Of a DNA stretch of 34,660 nucleotides, positions 1-7,358 are shown in pieces; position 1 is the stretch's first letter, and each line of letters starts with the position of its first letter. The position numbers and the translations under genes were made by a program. Source of the stretch: Paramagnetospirillum caucaseum (lineage in GTDB: Bacteria > Pseudomonadota > Alphaproteobacteria > Rhodospirillales > Magnetospirillaceae); NCBI RefSeq assembly GCF_000342045.1, contig NZ_AONQ01000047.1:1-34660 (forward strand), read 5' to 3'. Under the pieces are notes generated by a model. The model saw only the letters and a program-made list of their open reading frames with translations. It had not been told where the DNA came from and made no database searches.

Positions 1-224
1 CTCACCACCACCGGGGGCAGGGAACAGGCGGCGAAGGCCCGGCTGACCTGCGGACGGTCGAGGGCGTCGCCCTCGACCAGTGCGCAGCCCAGCAGCGCCA
101 GTTCCGCCGCCGACGATCCCGGCCGGACCATGGCGGTGACCCGCCAGCCGGCGGCGCGGGCCAGCCGGGCCAATTCCAACCCGGTTCCCGTGCGGGCGCC
201 GAACAGCAGCAGGTCGCGGCTCAT
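1..224 (-). CDS. NAD(P)-binding Rossmann protein, ChuY-like (3' end outside window)
   Basis: The first 74 codons are visible. The protein opens with a beta strand and the glycine-rich dinucleotide motif GARTGTGLELAR at about residues 9-20, then a strand with MVRPGS, as in NmrA-like atypical SDR proteins. The ATG at 224 lies 6 nt after an AGGA ribosome site. A second ATG at 230 sits too close to that site. It starts 14 nt after the heme carrier gene and is the last visible gene of the heme operon. In enterobacterial chu operons this position is held by ChuY, the NAD(P)H-dependent anaerobilin reductase acting after ChuW. Assigning that role rests on fold and position. A generic NAD(P)-binding reductase is the alternative, and the missing C-terminus cannot be judged. 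Confidence 0.7.
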   Translation of the reverse strand, partial: MSRDLLLFGARTGTGLELARLARAAGWRVTAMVRPGSSAAELALLGCALVEGDALDRPQVSRAFAACSLPPVVV

Positions 225-238
225 GCCCATTCCTCCCA

Positions 239-781
239 TCAACCGGCCAGGGCCTGGGGAACCGCCGCGGCGAGGCGGTCGCGCAGCGCGTCGAACCGGC
301 GGATCTGGTCGGGCAGCATGCGGCGCTTGTCGTCGCGGCCCACATAGACCTTGAACATGGAATCGCCCTTGTCGTTGAAGAAGGTGATGGCGCAGGTGTC
401 CATCTTCATGAAGGGGCGCTTGACGAAATGGATGGCGGCGCAATTGCCGTAGCGCAGGTGGCCGCCGATGGCGCCGTGGCCCTCCAGGTTGAAGAAGCCG
501 CGCGCCACCTTGCCGGCGGGCACGGTACCCTTGCATTCCAGGATCAGGTCGCGGGTATGGACCAGGAAGGTGATCTCGCCCCAGGTGGTCAGGTCGGCCA
601 TGACCTCCTCGAAGGCGTCGCCGGGGACGGAGACCCGGCAATGGTCGGGCAGGCATTCCGACACCTGCAGCGGGGTGACGCCGTGCTCGATGGCGATGGT
701 TTCCAGCACGCCGTCCTGGGACTCGTCCAGTTGGGCGCGCAGATTGGCCAGGATGGAGGGATCGGTGTGATCAGCCGACAT
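239..781 (-). CDS. hutX: Cytosolic heme carrier/chaperone, HutX/ChuX family
   Basis: A 180-residue soluble protein, the usual length for HutX/HuvX/ChuX. These proteins bind heme in the cytosol and are thought to pass it to the degrading enzyme. Family-like stretches include HGVTPLQVSECLP near the N-terminus, FFNLEGHGAIGGHLRYGNC in the middle, and PFMKMDTCAITFFNDKG with MFKVYVGRD near the C-terminus. The ATG at 781 overlaps the end of the upstream radical-SAM gene by 11 nt and follows an AAGGA site by 7 nt, so the two are translationally coupled. It sits between the heme-opening enzyme and the putative reductase, as in chuWXY. No signal peptide is seen. Confidence 0.9.
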   Translation of the reverse strand: MSADHTDPSILANLRAQLDESQDGVLETIAIEHGVTPLQVSECLPDHCRVSVPGDAFEEVMADLTTWGEITFLVHTRDLILECKGTVPAGKVARGFFNLEGHGAIGGHLRYGNCAAIHFVKRPFMKMDTCAITFFNDKGDSMFKVYVGRDDKRRMLPDQIRRFDALRDRLAAAVPQALAG

Positions 782-2180
782 GACGCATTCCTTGTGATTG
801 AGGGAGGGGTGATTGAGGAAGGGGTGATTGAGGGTAGGAAAGGGCGGCGGAGGGGGCTCCGTCTCCCATGAACAGGTCGATCAGCTCGAACAGGCTGCCG
901 ACCAGATTGCAGTGCCAGAACCAGCCGGCGGGGGTGAGGACGATGGCCGCGGCCCGGCGGTGGACCAACCCGGCGGATTCCCACTGGGCCAGCAGCGGCT
1001 CCAGCGCGGCGGCGAGGCCGGGGGCGGTCAGCGCCTCCAGCCGGGCGACGTCCAGACGACCGCCTTCCAGCCCGCCCATGACCAGATCGCGGGCCGGACG
1101 GTTGGCGGGGGGCGGCAGCACCACGGTGATCGGCTTGGTCCCGGCCTCGACGGTCTTGCCGTAAAGCTCGGCGTCGGGCTGGATGACGTAGCGGTGCCCG
1201 CCTGCCAGCCCGCCGGCCCCGGCCCCGAAGGCCAAGCAGTCGGCGCCGGCCTTGACCAGCTGGTTGTAGAGGTTGCGCTCGCGCGTCGCCGAGGCCCAGT
1301 GGGCCTGGTTGAGGTGGCGCCAGCCGGAATCGTCGAGCATCTCCAGCCCGGCGCCGTACATGGCGGCCATGCGCTCCAGCCCGGCGGCGGGCGGCAGCGC
1401 GCCCTTGGCGATGGACAGGGCCAGCGGGCTCTTGTCGTGCAGGGTCAGGCAATAGAGATCGACCCCGTCCAGGCCCAGCGACAGGCAGGTCGCCACGTCG
1501 TCCTGCCACATCTCCATGCTCTGGCCCGGCAGGCCGAAGATCAGGTCGCAGACCACCACCGCCCGGTCGCGGTCGCGCAGCCGCTCCATGAAGGCGACGG
1601 CTTCCTGCCGGCTGGCCCGGCGGCCCATGCGTTGCCGGAGCCCGGTGTCGAAGGTCTGGATGCCGATGGAAAAGCGGTTGGCGCCGGCCTCCAGGCAGGC
1701 GTCGACCTTGTCGTCGTCGAAGCCGGCCACCCGGCCCTCGACGGTGATCTCGCAATCGGGGGCCACGGGCAGGTGGCGGCGCACCGCCGAGACCAGCCGG
1801 TACAGGTCGTCCGCCGCCAGGGCGCTGGGGGTGCCGCCGCCGAAATAGACGGCCTGGATGGGCGGGCCGGCGGCCGCCGCCCCGTCCATGGCGATGTCGC
1901 GCTCCAGCCGCCTTGCGTACTCGGCCATGGCCTCCTCGGCCGAGCGGTTGCGGTAGAAGCCGCAGAACAGGCAGTGGTTGGCGCAGAACGGCACATGCAG
2001 ATAGGCCACCCGCTTGCCGGGCCGCCGTTCGGCCAGCAGCCGGGCGGCGATGGCGGGGCCGTCCTCCAGGGGACGGGTCCGGCGCTGAATCCACGGAAAC
2101 AGGTTGCGTTCGGCGAAGGCGCCGGCCAGCGGCTCGCCCGGGCGGGCGAAATGGGGTTCGAGGGGCAGGAGTATGGTCAT
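771..2180 (-). CDS. hutW: Radical SAM heme-degrading enzyme, HutW/ChuW type
   Basis: A 469-residue radical SAM protein related to HemN/HemW. The cluster motif CxxxCxxC is seen as CANHCLFC (C66, C70, C73), followed by YFGGGTPS and the HemN-like stretch RFSIGIQTFD. In the ChuW/HutW branch the enzyme is an anaerobilin synthase: a SAM-dependent methyltransferase that opens the heme ring and frees iron without oxygen. The branch assignment here comes mainly from the heme operon context, since the motif alone fits coproporphyrinogen dehydrogenases too. Its ATG overlaps the hmuV stop (ATGA). The C-terminus carries an odd repeat, PQSPL-PQSPL-PQSQ, encoded by a 15-bp tandem repeat just before hutX. 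Confidence 0.88.
   Translation of the reverse strand: MTILLPLEPHFARPGEPLAGAFAERNLFPWIQRRTRPLEDGPAIAARLLAERRPGKRVAYLHVPFCANHCLFCGFYRNRSAEEAMAEYARRLERDIAMDGAAAAGPPIQAVYFGGGTPSALAADDLYRLVSAVRRHLPVAPDCEITVEGRVAGFDDDKVDACLEAGANRFSIGIQTFDTGLRQRMGRRASRQEAVAFMERLRDRDRAVVVCDLIFGLPGQSMEMWQDDVATCLSLGLDGVDLYCLTLHDKSPLALSIAKGALPPAAGLERMAAMYGAGLEMLDDSGWRHLNQAHWASATRERNLYNQLVKAGADCLAFGAGAGGLAGGHRYVIQPDAELYGKTVEAGTKPITVVLPPPANRPARDLVMGGLEGGRLDVARLEALTAPGLAAALEPLLAQWESAGLVHRRAAAIVLTPAGWFWHCNLVGSLFELIDLFMGDGAPSAALSYPQSPLPQSPLPQSQGMRHVG
796..840. repeat. Three 15-bp direct repeats in the 3' end of hutW
   Basis: On the plus strand the units are GATTGAGGGAGGGGT (796-810), GATTGAGGAAGGGGT (811-825) and GATTGAGGGTAGGAA (826-840). 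The first two differ at one base. The unit is five codons long, so copy-number change keeps the hutW frame. On the coding (minus) strand it reads PQSPL repeats just upstream of the hutX start. Confidence 0.9.
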
Positions 2181-3004
2181 GCGCGCAATCCCTGCGGAAT
2201 GGAGGTGGAGGCCAGGGGGGCGGTGGCCAGGGTCAGGCTGCCGGTCAGCGGATTGCGCAGCGTGACGCAGGCCAGGCCGAATACCTGGCCGATCACGGCG
2301 GGCGTCAGCACCGCCTCGGGCGGGCCGAACGCCACCAGCTCTCCCCGGTCGAGGACGGCGATGCGGTCGCCATAGGCGGCGGCGAGGTTGAGGTCGTGGA
2401 CCACGGCGATCACCCCGACGCCCTCGGCCGCCACCTCGCGGGCCAGCCGGAACATGCCGTGCTGATGGGCGGGATCCAGGTTGGAGGTGTGCTCGTCGAG
2501 CAGCAGGCAGCGGCCCCCGTCCACCTCGATTCCGGCGATCTGGGCCAGGGCGCGGGCGATCTGCACCCGCTGGCGCTCGCCGCCCGACAGGCTGGGATAG
2601 AAGCGCGCCGCCAGATGGGCGGCGCCCACCCGCTCCAGGCAGTCCAGCGCGATGCCCTGGGCGCGGCGGCTTTCCTCGCGGCCGGCGCCGTGGGGCGAAC
2701 GGCCGATCAGCACCACCTCCAGCGCCGTGAAGGCGAAGTCCAGCTGGATGTCCTGGGGCACCACCGAACGGCGGCGGGCCAGGGCGGCCATGGGCCAGCC
2801 GTCCAGCGGGCGGCCGCAGACGGAAATCCCCCCGTGGTCGGGGCGCGTCTCGCCGGCGATCAGCCGCAGCAGCGACGACTTGCCGGCGCCGTTGGGACCG
2901 ACCAGGGCGACGACCTCGCCGGCCCGCACCTCCAGCGACACGTCGCTGAGGATGTCGCGCCCGCCCAGATGCAGGGACACGCCGGTCGTCGAGGCGATCA
3001 GCAT
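2177..3004 (-). CDS. hmuV: Heme ABC transporter ATP-binding protein
   Basis: A 275-residue ABC ATPase that powers heme import through HmuU. Visible motifs are Walker A GPNGAGKS (36-43), the signature LSGGERQ (139-145), Walker B CLLLDE ending at D170-E171, and the H-loop His203 in VVHDLN. After Walker B the sequence is DEHTSNLD, with His where Pro is usual. The ATG at 3004 overlaps the hmuU stop by 7 nt, and the start is supported by GGGAGGGG just upstream. An open frame continues far upstream of this ATG but reads hmuU out of frame, so it is not part of the protein. The stop overlaps the hutW start by 4 nt. Confidence 0.95.
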   Translation of the reverse strand: MLIASTTGVSLHLGGRDILSDVSLEVRAGEVVALVGPNGAGKSSLLRLIAGETRPDHGGISVCGRPLDGWPMAALARRRSVVPQDIQLDFAFTALEVVLIGRSPHGAGREESRRAQGIALDCLERVGAAHLAARFYPSLSGGERQRVQIARALAQIAGIEVDGGRCLLLDEHTSNLDPAHQHGMFRLAREVAAEGVGVIAVVHDLNLAAAYGDRIAVLDRGELVAFGPPEAVLTPAVIGQVFGLACVTLRNPLTGSLTLATAPLASTSIPQGLRA

Positions 3005-4116
3005 GATCCCCTCCCGTGCGGGGCGCGGCGCAGCAGCAGCCAGATGAAGAACGGCCCGCCCAGGGCGCCGGTCACCACGCCGATGGGCAGGTCGGCGGGG
3101 GCGGCGACGGTGCGGGCGAAGATGTCGGCGCCCACCAGCAGGATGGCCCCGCCCAGGGCGGCGCCGGGCATGACCGAGCGGTGGTCGGGACCGGCGATCA
3201 GGCGGATCAGGTGGGGGGCCACCAGCCCGATGAAGCCGATCACCCCGGAAACCGCCACCGCCGCGCCCACCGAGGCGGTGACCAGGATTACCGCCAGGCG
3301 GCTGACCCGGTTGGCGTCGAAGCCGAGATGGCCGGCCACCGCGTCGCCCAGCAGCATGGCGTTCAGCGCCCGGGCCAGCCGGGGCAGCAGCAGCAGCGGC
3401 AGCACGGTCAGCGGGGCGGCGGCCCACACGGCGCGCCAGTCGGCGCCGCCCAGGCTGCCCATCAGCCAGAAGGTCAGGCTTTTCAGTTGCTCGCTGTCCG
3501 ACAGATAGACCAGCAGGCCGGTCATGGACCCGGCCGAGGCGTTGACCGCCACGCCGGCCAGCAGCATGGCGCCCCGCTCGATGCGGCCATGGCGGCGCGA
3601 GATGGCGTAGACCGCCACGGTGGCGGCCAGTCCGCCCAGGAAGGCGGCCAGCGGCATCAGGATTGCGGTCATGCCGGCGGCGGCGGCGCCCAGCCAGGCG
3701 GTGCCCAGCACGATGACGGCGACCGCGCCCAGCGCCGCTCCGCTGGAGATGCCCAGCAGGCCGGGGTCGGCCAGGGGGTTGCGGAACAGGCCCTGCAGCG
3801 CGGCCCCGCCCATGCCCAGCGCGGCGCCCACCAGCAGGCCGAGCGCCACGCGGGGCAGGCGGATGTTCATCAGGATGGCCGCCTGGCTCGCCGTGTGTTC
3901 CACCGGCAGGGCCAGGCCGATCTGCTCGGCCAGGATGGTGGCGAGCTGAAGCGGCGCGATCCGGGCGGGGCCGATGGCGATGCCGGCCAGCACCACCACG
4001 GCCAGGCCGAGCCACAGCGCCGCCATGACGAGGGCGGAGCGCGTCCACGACGGACGGGCCGCCGGATCGGCGGCCGCGCCGCGCTTGACCGGCAGGGGCA
4101 GCACCTCAGCGTCCAT
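2998..4116 (-). CDS. hmuU: Heme ABC transporter permease, FecCD family
   Basis: A 372-residue polytopic inner-membrane protein with about nine to ten hydrophobic helices, the first at about residues 28-50. The FecCD-type core is plain: RLPRVALGLLVGAALGMGG, then LQGLFRNPLADPGLLGISSGAALGA, and later GFIGLVAPHLIRLIAGPDHR near the cytoplasmic ATPase-contact loop. It forms the membrane channel of the heme importer with HmuV and receives heme from HmuT. Its start overlaps the hmuT end by 11 nt and its end overlaps hmuV by 7 nt. Family and neighbours make heme the likely substrate; the sequence alone would also fit siderophore or cobalamin permeases. Confidence 0.94.
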   Translation of the reverse strand: MDAEVLPLPVKRGAAADPAARPSWTRSALVMAALWLGLAVVVLAGIAIGPARIAPLQLATILAEQIGLALPVEHTASQAAILMNIRLPRVALGLLVGAALGMGGAALQGLFRNPLADPGLLGISSGAALGAVAVIVLGTAWLGAAAAGMTAILMPLAAFLGGLAATVAVYAISRRHGRIERGAMLLAGVAVNASAGSMTGLLVYLSDSEQLKSLTFWLMGSLGGADWRAVWAAAPLTVLPLLLLPRLARALNAMLLGDAVAGHLGFDANRVSRLAVILVTASVGAAVAVSGVIGFIGLVAPHLIRLIAGPDHRSVMPGAALGGAILLVGADIFARTVAAPADLPIGVVTGALGGPFFIWLLLRRAPHGRGSC

Positions 4117-4978
4117 GGTGGGCCACTCCCTCGCCGTGGAACAGTCCCGACAGCCGCCGCAGCGCCTCGCCCAGCCGGGGGCCGAGCCCCAGCATCAGGG
4201 GGCCGGGCATGGGGGCGAAGCGCCCGCTCTTGCCCGCCGGGGTGGCGGCCATGCCGGGCAGCCGGGCCATGCCCGCCGCGCCGCCGATGCCATCCCAGCG
4301 CTCCTCGACGGTCAGCACCAGATCGGGGGCGGCATTGGTGACCATCTCGCCGTTGAGCGGCTTGAAGCCGGTGATGTCGCCGGCGGCGTTGACGCCGCCG
4401 GCCATCTCGATCAGCTGGCCGGCGATGGTGCCGGCCCCGGCCACCACCGTCTGCGACGGATCGTAGTTGAGGACGAACAGCACGCGGGGCTTCTTCTTCG
4501 TCCCGGCGACGGTGCGGGCCACCGCGGCGATCTGGTCGTCGAGCGAGCGGCGCAGCGCCTGGGCCTCGCGCTCGGCGCCCAGCAGGCGGCCCATGGCGGC
4601 GATGTTGTCCTCCAGCGCCCGCATGGGCGGCGAGCGGTCGAACAGCACCACCGGAATTCCCGCCTGTTCCAGCTGGCGCAGCGCGCTGGCCGGCTCGGCG
4701 TCGCGATAGGCCGCCACCATTGTGGGGGACAGCGACAGCACGCCCTCGGCCGAGACCTTCTTGTAATAGCCGACCTGGGGCAGCGCCTTGACCTCGGGCG
4801 GCCAGACGCTGGTCTGGTCGACCCCGATCACCGAACCGCCCTTGCCCAGCGCGAAGACGATCTCGGTGAGCGAGCCGCCGATCACCACCAGCCGCGACGT
4901 GTCGGCGGCCGAGGCCTGGCGGATACCGCCAAGGCCCAGCAGGACGGCGAGAACGGCGCGGCCGATGATCCAGGTCAT
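4106..4978 (-). CDS. hmuT: Periplasmic heme-binding protein
   Basis: A 290-residue exported protein with a signal peptide ending near ASAAD (about residues 20-25). The TroA/HmuT-type fold is indicated by VVIGGSLTEIVFALG, by GVDQTSVWPPEVKALPQVGY, and by YYKKVSAEGVLSLSPTMVAA. HmuT proteins carry heme from the outer-membrane receptor to HmuUV. Two ATGs are possible: 4984 lies only 2 nt from GGAGG, while 4978 lies 8 nt away, so I chose 4978. The gene starts 14 nt after the receptor stop and overlaps hmuU by 11 nt. Confidence 0.92.
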   Translation of the reverse strand: MTWIIGRAVLAVLLGLGGIRQASAADTSRLVVIGGSLTEIVFALGKGGSVIGVDQTSVWPPEVKALPQVGYYKKVSAEGVLSLSPTMVAAYRDAEPASALRQLEQAGIPVVLFDRSPPMRALEDNIAAMGRLLGAEREAQALRRSLDDQIAAVARTVAGTKKKPRVLFVLNYDPSQTVVAGAGTIAGQLIEMAGGVNAAGDITGFKPLNGEMVTNAAPDLVLTVEERWDGIGGAAGMARLPGMAATPAGKSGRFAPMPGPLMLGLGPRLGEALRRLSGLFHGEGVAHHGR

Positions 4979-4992
4979 GTCCATGGCCTCCT

Positions 4993-7116
4993 TCAGAAAT
5001 CGGCGCGGACGTTGAACACCACGCTGCGGCCCGGCTGGTTGGATTCGTCGGGGGTGGTGTTGTAGGTGAGGTTGGTGAGGTTCAGCAGGTCCAGGCCCAG
5101 GTGGTAGCCGCCGACATCGGCGCCGAACGAGGCGTTGAAGGTCCGCCAGGCCCGCACCTGGGTCAGGCTGATGGTGCCGGCGGCGGCCGACGACTGGCTC
5201 AGTTCGTCGGCGCGCGAGCCGCCCCGCATGTAGAGGTCGGCATAGCCGGTGGCGCCGTCCCACAGGGTGCGCTCGCCTCGCAGGCCGATGCGGCCGCTGA
5301 CGGTGGGGATGCCGGTCTTGCCGCTGCTGGCCGAGCGGAAGAAGTATTTGCGGCGGATCCAGCTGCCGGTGGCGTAGGGGGTCAGGCCCAGTTCGGCGAA
5401 GTGGTAGCGGGCGTCCATCTCGACGCCGGTGCTCTCGGCCCTGTCCAGGTTGACGTAGGTGCCCTCGGTGGAATTGCCGACGGCGCATTGCCCGCCGGAC
5501 GTCCCGACCACCGCGCAGGACAGCGAGGCGATGTAGTTCCTGGCGGTGGAGCGGAACAGCGAGGTATCCACCGTCAGCCCGCCCGAGCCGTGGCGCATGC
5601 CCACTTCCCAGTTGTTGGAGGTCTCGGGCTTGAGGTCGGGATTGGGGCGCGTGGTCGACGACGCGCCGAAATACGAGCCGGTGAAGGCCTGCACCAGGGT
5701 GGGATAGACATAGCCCTGGGAAAAACCGCCGCGCAGTACGGTGTCGGGGATGCCGGCATACAGCAGCGTGGCGCTGAAGATGGGGGCGGAATCCGAGGTC
5801 GAGCGCATCTTGTAGCCGGCGTCGTTGCTCTGCAGGCTGTCCAGGGCCGAGTTGATCCAGTACTGGCGGGCGCCGAGCACGGCGGAGAAATCGGCGGGCA
5901 GCTTCCAGGTATCCTCGCCATAGATGGAAATGGTCTCCGTGTGCCCTTCCATGTCGGCGTAACGGCTGACCGCCGTGGCGAGGCCGACGCCGCTGCGGCC
6001 GGTGCGGGTCATGGACTTGTCCAGGTCGTCGCGCAGGTATTGCGCGCCGGTGATCAGCAGGTGATCCTTGTGGGGCGTCCAATCGACCTGGGCGGTGAAT
6101 CCCTTGGTGGCCTGGGTGTCCTGGTCGTTGTGGAGGTAGTCGTAGGCCGAGGCGGCGGGAATGGCGGTGCCGCTCGCCACGAACTGGGTGAACATCCGGT
6201 CGATGGTCTGGTAGTAGGCGTCGGCGTGGAGCTTGGCGATCCAGTCGCTGGGCTTGTCCAGGTCGTAGGTGACGCCGACCTTCTGCAGGTCGCGGGTCGG
6301 CATGTCCAGCTGGAACTTGCTGAACGCCGAGCCGATGGTGGACGGCGAGGTGGTCGAGCCGCTGGACAGCTCGTAGCGGTCGACGGCCAGGGCGATCTTG
6401 TGGCCATCCGCCCGATAGGCGACGTAGCCCGAGATGCTCTTGTTCTCGGAATTGGAATTGGGCAGGTCGCCGTCGGGGGTGTGGCGGTCGCCTTCCTCGG
6501 TGCGGCCGACGAACAGCCGGTAATCCCAGCCGTCCGTGGTGCCCTGGACCAGGGCGTTGGCGCCGTAGCCCTGGGTCGCCGACATGAACGACGCCCCGGC
6601 GCTACCCTGGAGCGGCTTGGTGCCGCCCTTCTTGGTGATGATGTTGACCACGCCGCTGATGGCCTTGGAGCCGTAGAGCACCGAATGGGGGCCGCGCACC
6701 ACCTCGATCCGCTCGATCAGGGCGGGGTCCACCAGGATGGGAGCGCCGTAGGAGGTATGGTCGGTGATTTCCTGGCCGTCGATCAGTACGGCGCCGCGCC
6801 GGGCCTCCTCGCCCCTGATCTTGATGCGCTTCATGCCGGGCAGCGAGGATTCGTCGATGGTGACGCCGGGCACGTCGCGCAGCACGTCGGCGATGCTCAC
6901 CGCGTTGGTGCGCTTGATCTCCTGCTCGCCCATCACCGAGACGCTGACCGGGCTTTCCATCACCGAGGTCTCGGAGCGGGTGGCCGAAACCACCAGGGCG
7001 TCGAGCATCATGGAGCCGCGCTCTTGCGGCGCCGCCCCGTCGGCCGCCGCGACCGCGGAAGCGCAGGCCGGGGTGATACAGGCGATGAGCAGGGCGCGTC
7101 TCCAAACCATCGGCAT
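4993..7116 (-). CDS. TonB-dependent outer-membrane receptor of the heme operon
   Basis: A 707-residue receptor with a signal peptide (cleavage near residue 25), a TonB-box-like LDALVVSATR (38-47), a plug domain with PGVTIDESS, RIKIRGEEARRGAVLIDG and VVRGPHSVLYGSKAISGVVN, and a beta barrel ending in RADF with terminal Phe. A motif of the NPNL class (NPDLKPETSNNWEVG) is present. The FRAP-like position reads GYVYPTLVQAF, and no His lies between it and NPDLKPE, where known heme receptors usually have one. First gene of the heme operon, so heme or hemoprotein is the likely ligand, but a ferric siderophore cannot be excluded from sequence. Confidence 0.88.
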   Translation of the reverse strand: MPMVWRRALLIACITPACASAVAAADGAAPQERGSMMLDALVVSATRSETSVMESPVSVSVMGEQEIKRTNAVSIADVLRDVPGVTIDESSLPGMKRIKIRGEEARRGAVLIDGQEITDHTSYGAPILVDPALIERIEVVRGPHSVLYGSKAISGVVNIITKKGGTKPLQGSAGASFMSATQGYGANALVQGTTDGWDYRLFVGRTEEGDRHTPDGDLPNSNSENKSISGYVAYRADGHKIALAVDRYELSSGSTTSPSTIGSAFSKFQLDMPTRDLQKVGVTYDLDKPSDWIAKLHADAYYQTIDRMFTQFVASGTAIPAASAYDYLHNDQDTQATKGFTAQVDWTPHKDHLLITGAQYLRDDLDKSMTRTGRSGVGLATAVSRYADMEGHTETISIYGEDTWKLPADFSAVLGARQYWINSALDSLQSNDAGYKMRSTSDSAPIFSATLLYAGIPDTVLRGGFSQGYVYPTLVQAFTGSYFGASSTTRPNPDLKPETSNNWEVGMRHGSGGLTVDTSLFRSTARNYIASLSCAVVGTSGGQCAVGNSTEGTYVNLDRAESTGVEMDARYHFAELGLTPYATGSWIRRKYFFRSASSGKTGIPTVSGRIGLRGERTLWDGATGYADLYMRGGSRADELSQSSAAAGTISLTQVRAWRTFNASFGADVGGYHLGLDLLNLTNLTYNTTPDESNQPGRSVVFNVRADF

Positions 7117-7134
7117 TTCCAGGATCCTTGTTGC

Positions 7135-7155
7135 TGCGAATGACTCGCATTTGCA
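7135..7155 (-). promoter_or_regulatory. Fur-box-like palindrome before the heme receptor
   Basis: On the coding strand the 21-bp site reads TGCAAATGCG-A-GTCATTCGCA. Seven of ten position pairs are self-complementary, and the outer TGC/GCA and inner AATG/CATT blocks match the Fur-type pattern TGCAAATGN..CATTTGCA. It lies 19 nt upstream of the receptor ATG, where a repressor would block expression. Fur is the likeliest reader given the operon, but no binding is shown here. Confidence 0.55.
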
Positions 7156-7250
7156 TATATCAAGTCACCGCAGTCAAGGGCTTTTCCGGCCTTATTGCCT
7201 TTGCCAGGAACGGAGCCGTCCGATGGCGTCTGGGTATCTTATTGAAATGT

Positions 7251-7281
7251 CATGAGTCATAAGGAGTATTCCATACTCATG
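7251..7281 (+). promoter_or_regulatory. Nested dyad upstream of dmeF, candidate operator
   Basis: GAGTAT-TCC-ATACTC (7264-7278) is a perfect 6-bp dyad with a 3-nt spacer. It is nested in a second perfect dyad, CATGAGT (7251-7257) with ACTCATG (7275-7281). A possible -35 TTGAAA lies at 7242-7247. The position between the divergent heme operon and the metal exporter suggests a metal-sensor operator, but no regulator gene is adjacent. Confidence 0.4.
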
Positions 7282-7358
7282 AAATATGCGGACGCCACTC
7301 ATTTGCATCCACTGAACGATGGGGTTATGGTCGTCCCATGGGAACATAAGGAGGTGAG

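Noticed and set aside
828-2375. Long open frame opposite hutW
   Set aside because: Gly/Gln/Val-rich antisense frame typical of high-GC DNA; the opposite strand has clear radical SAM motifs.
5101-7143. 680-codon frame opposite the TonB receptor
   Set aside because: Low-complexity Gly/Ala/Val content with no motif; the receptor on the other strand is complete with plug and barrel motifs.
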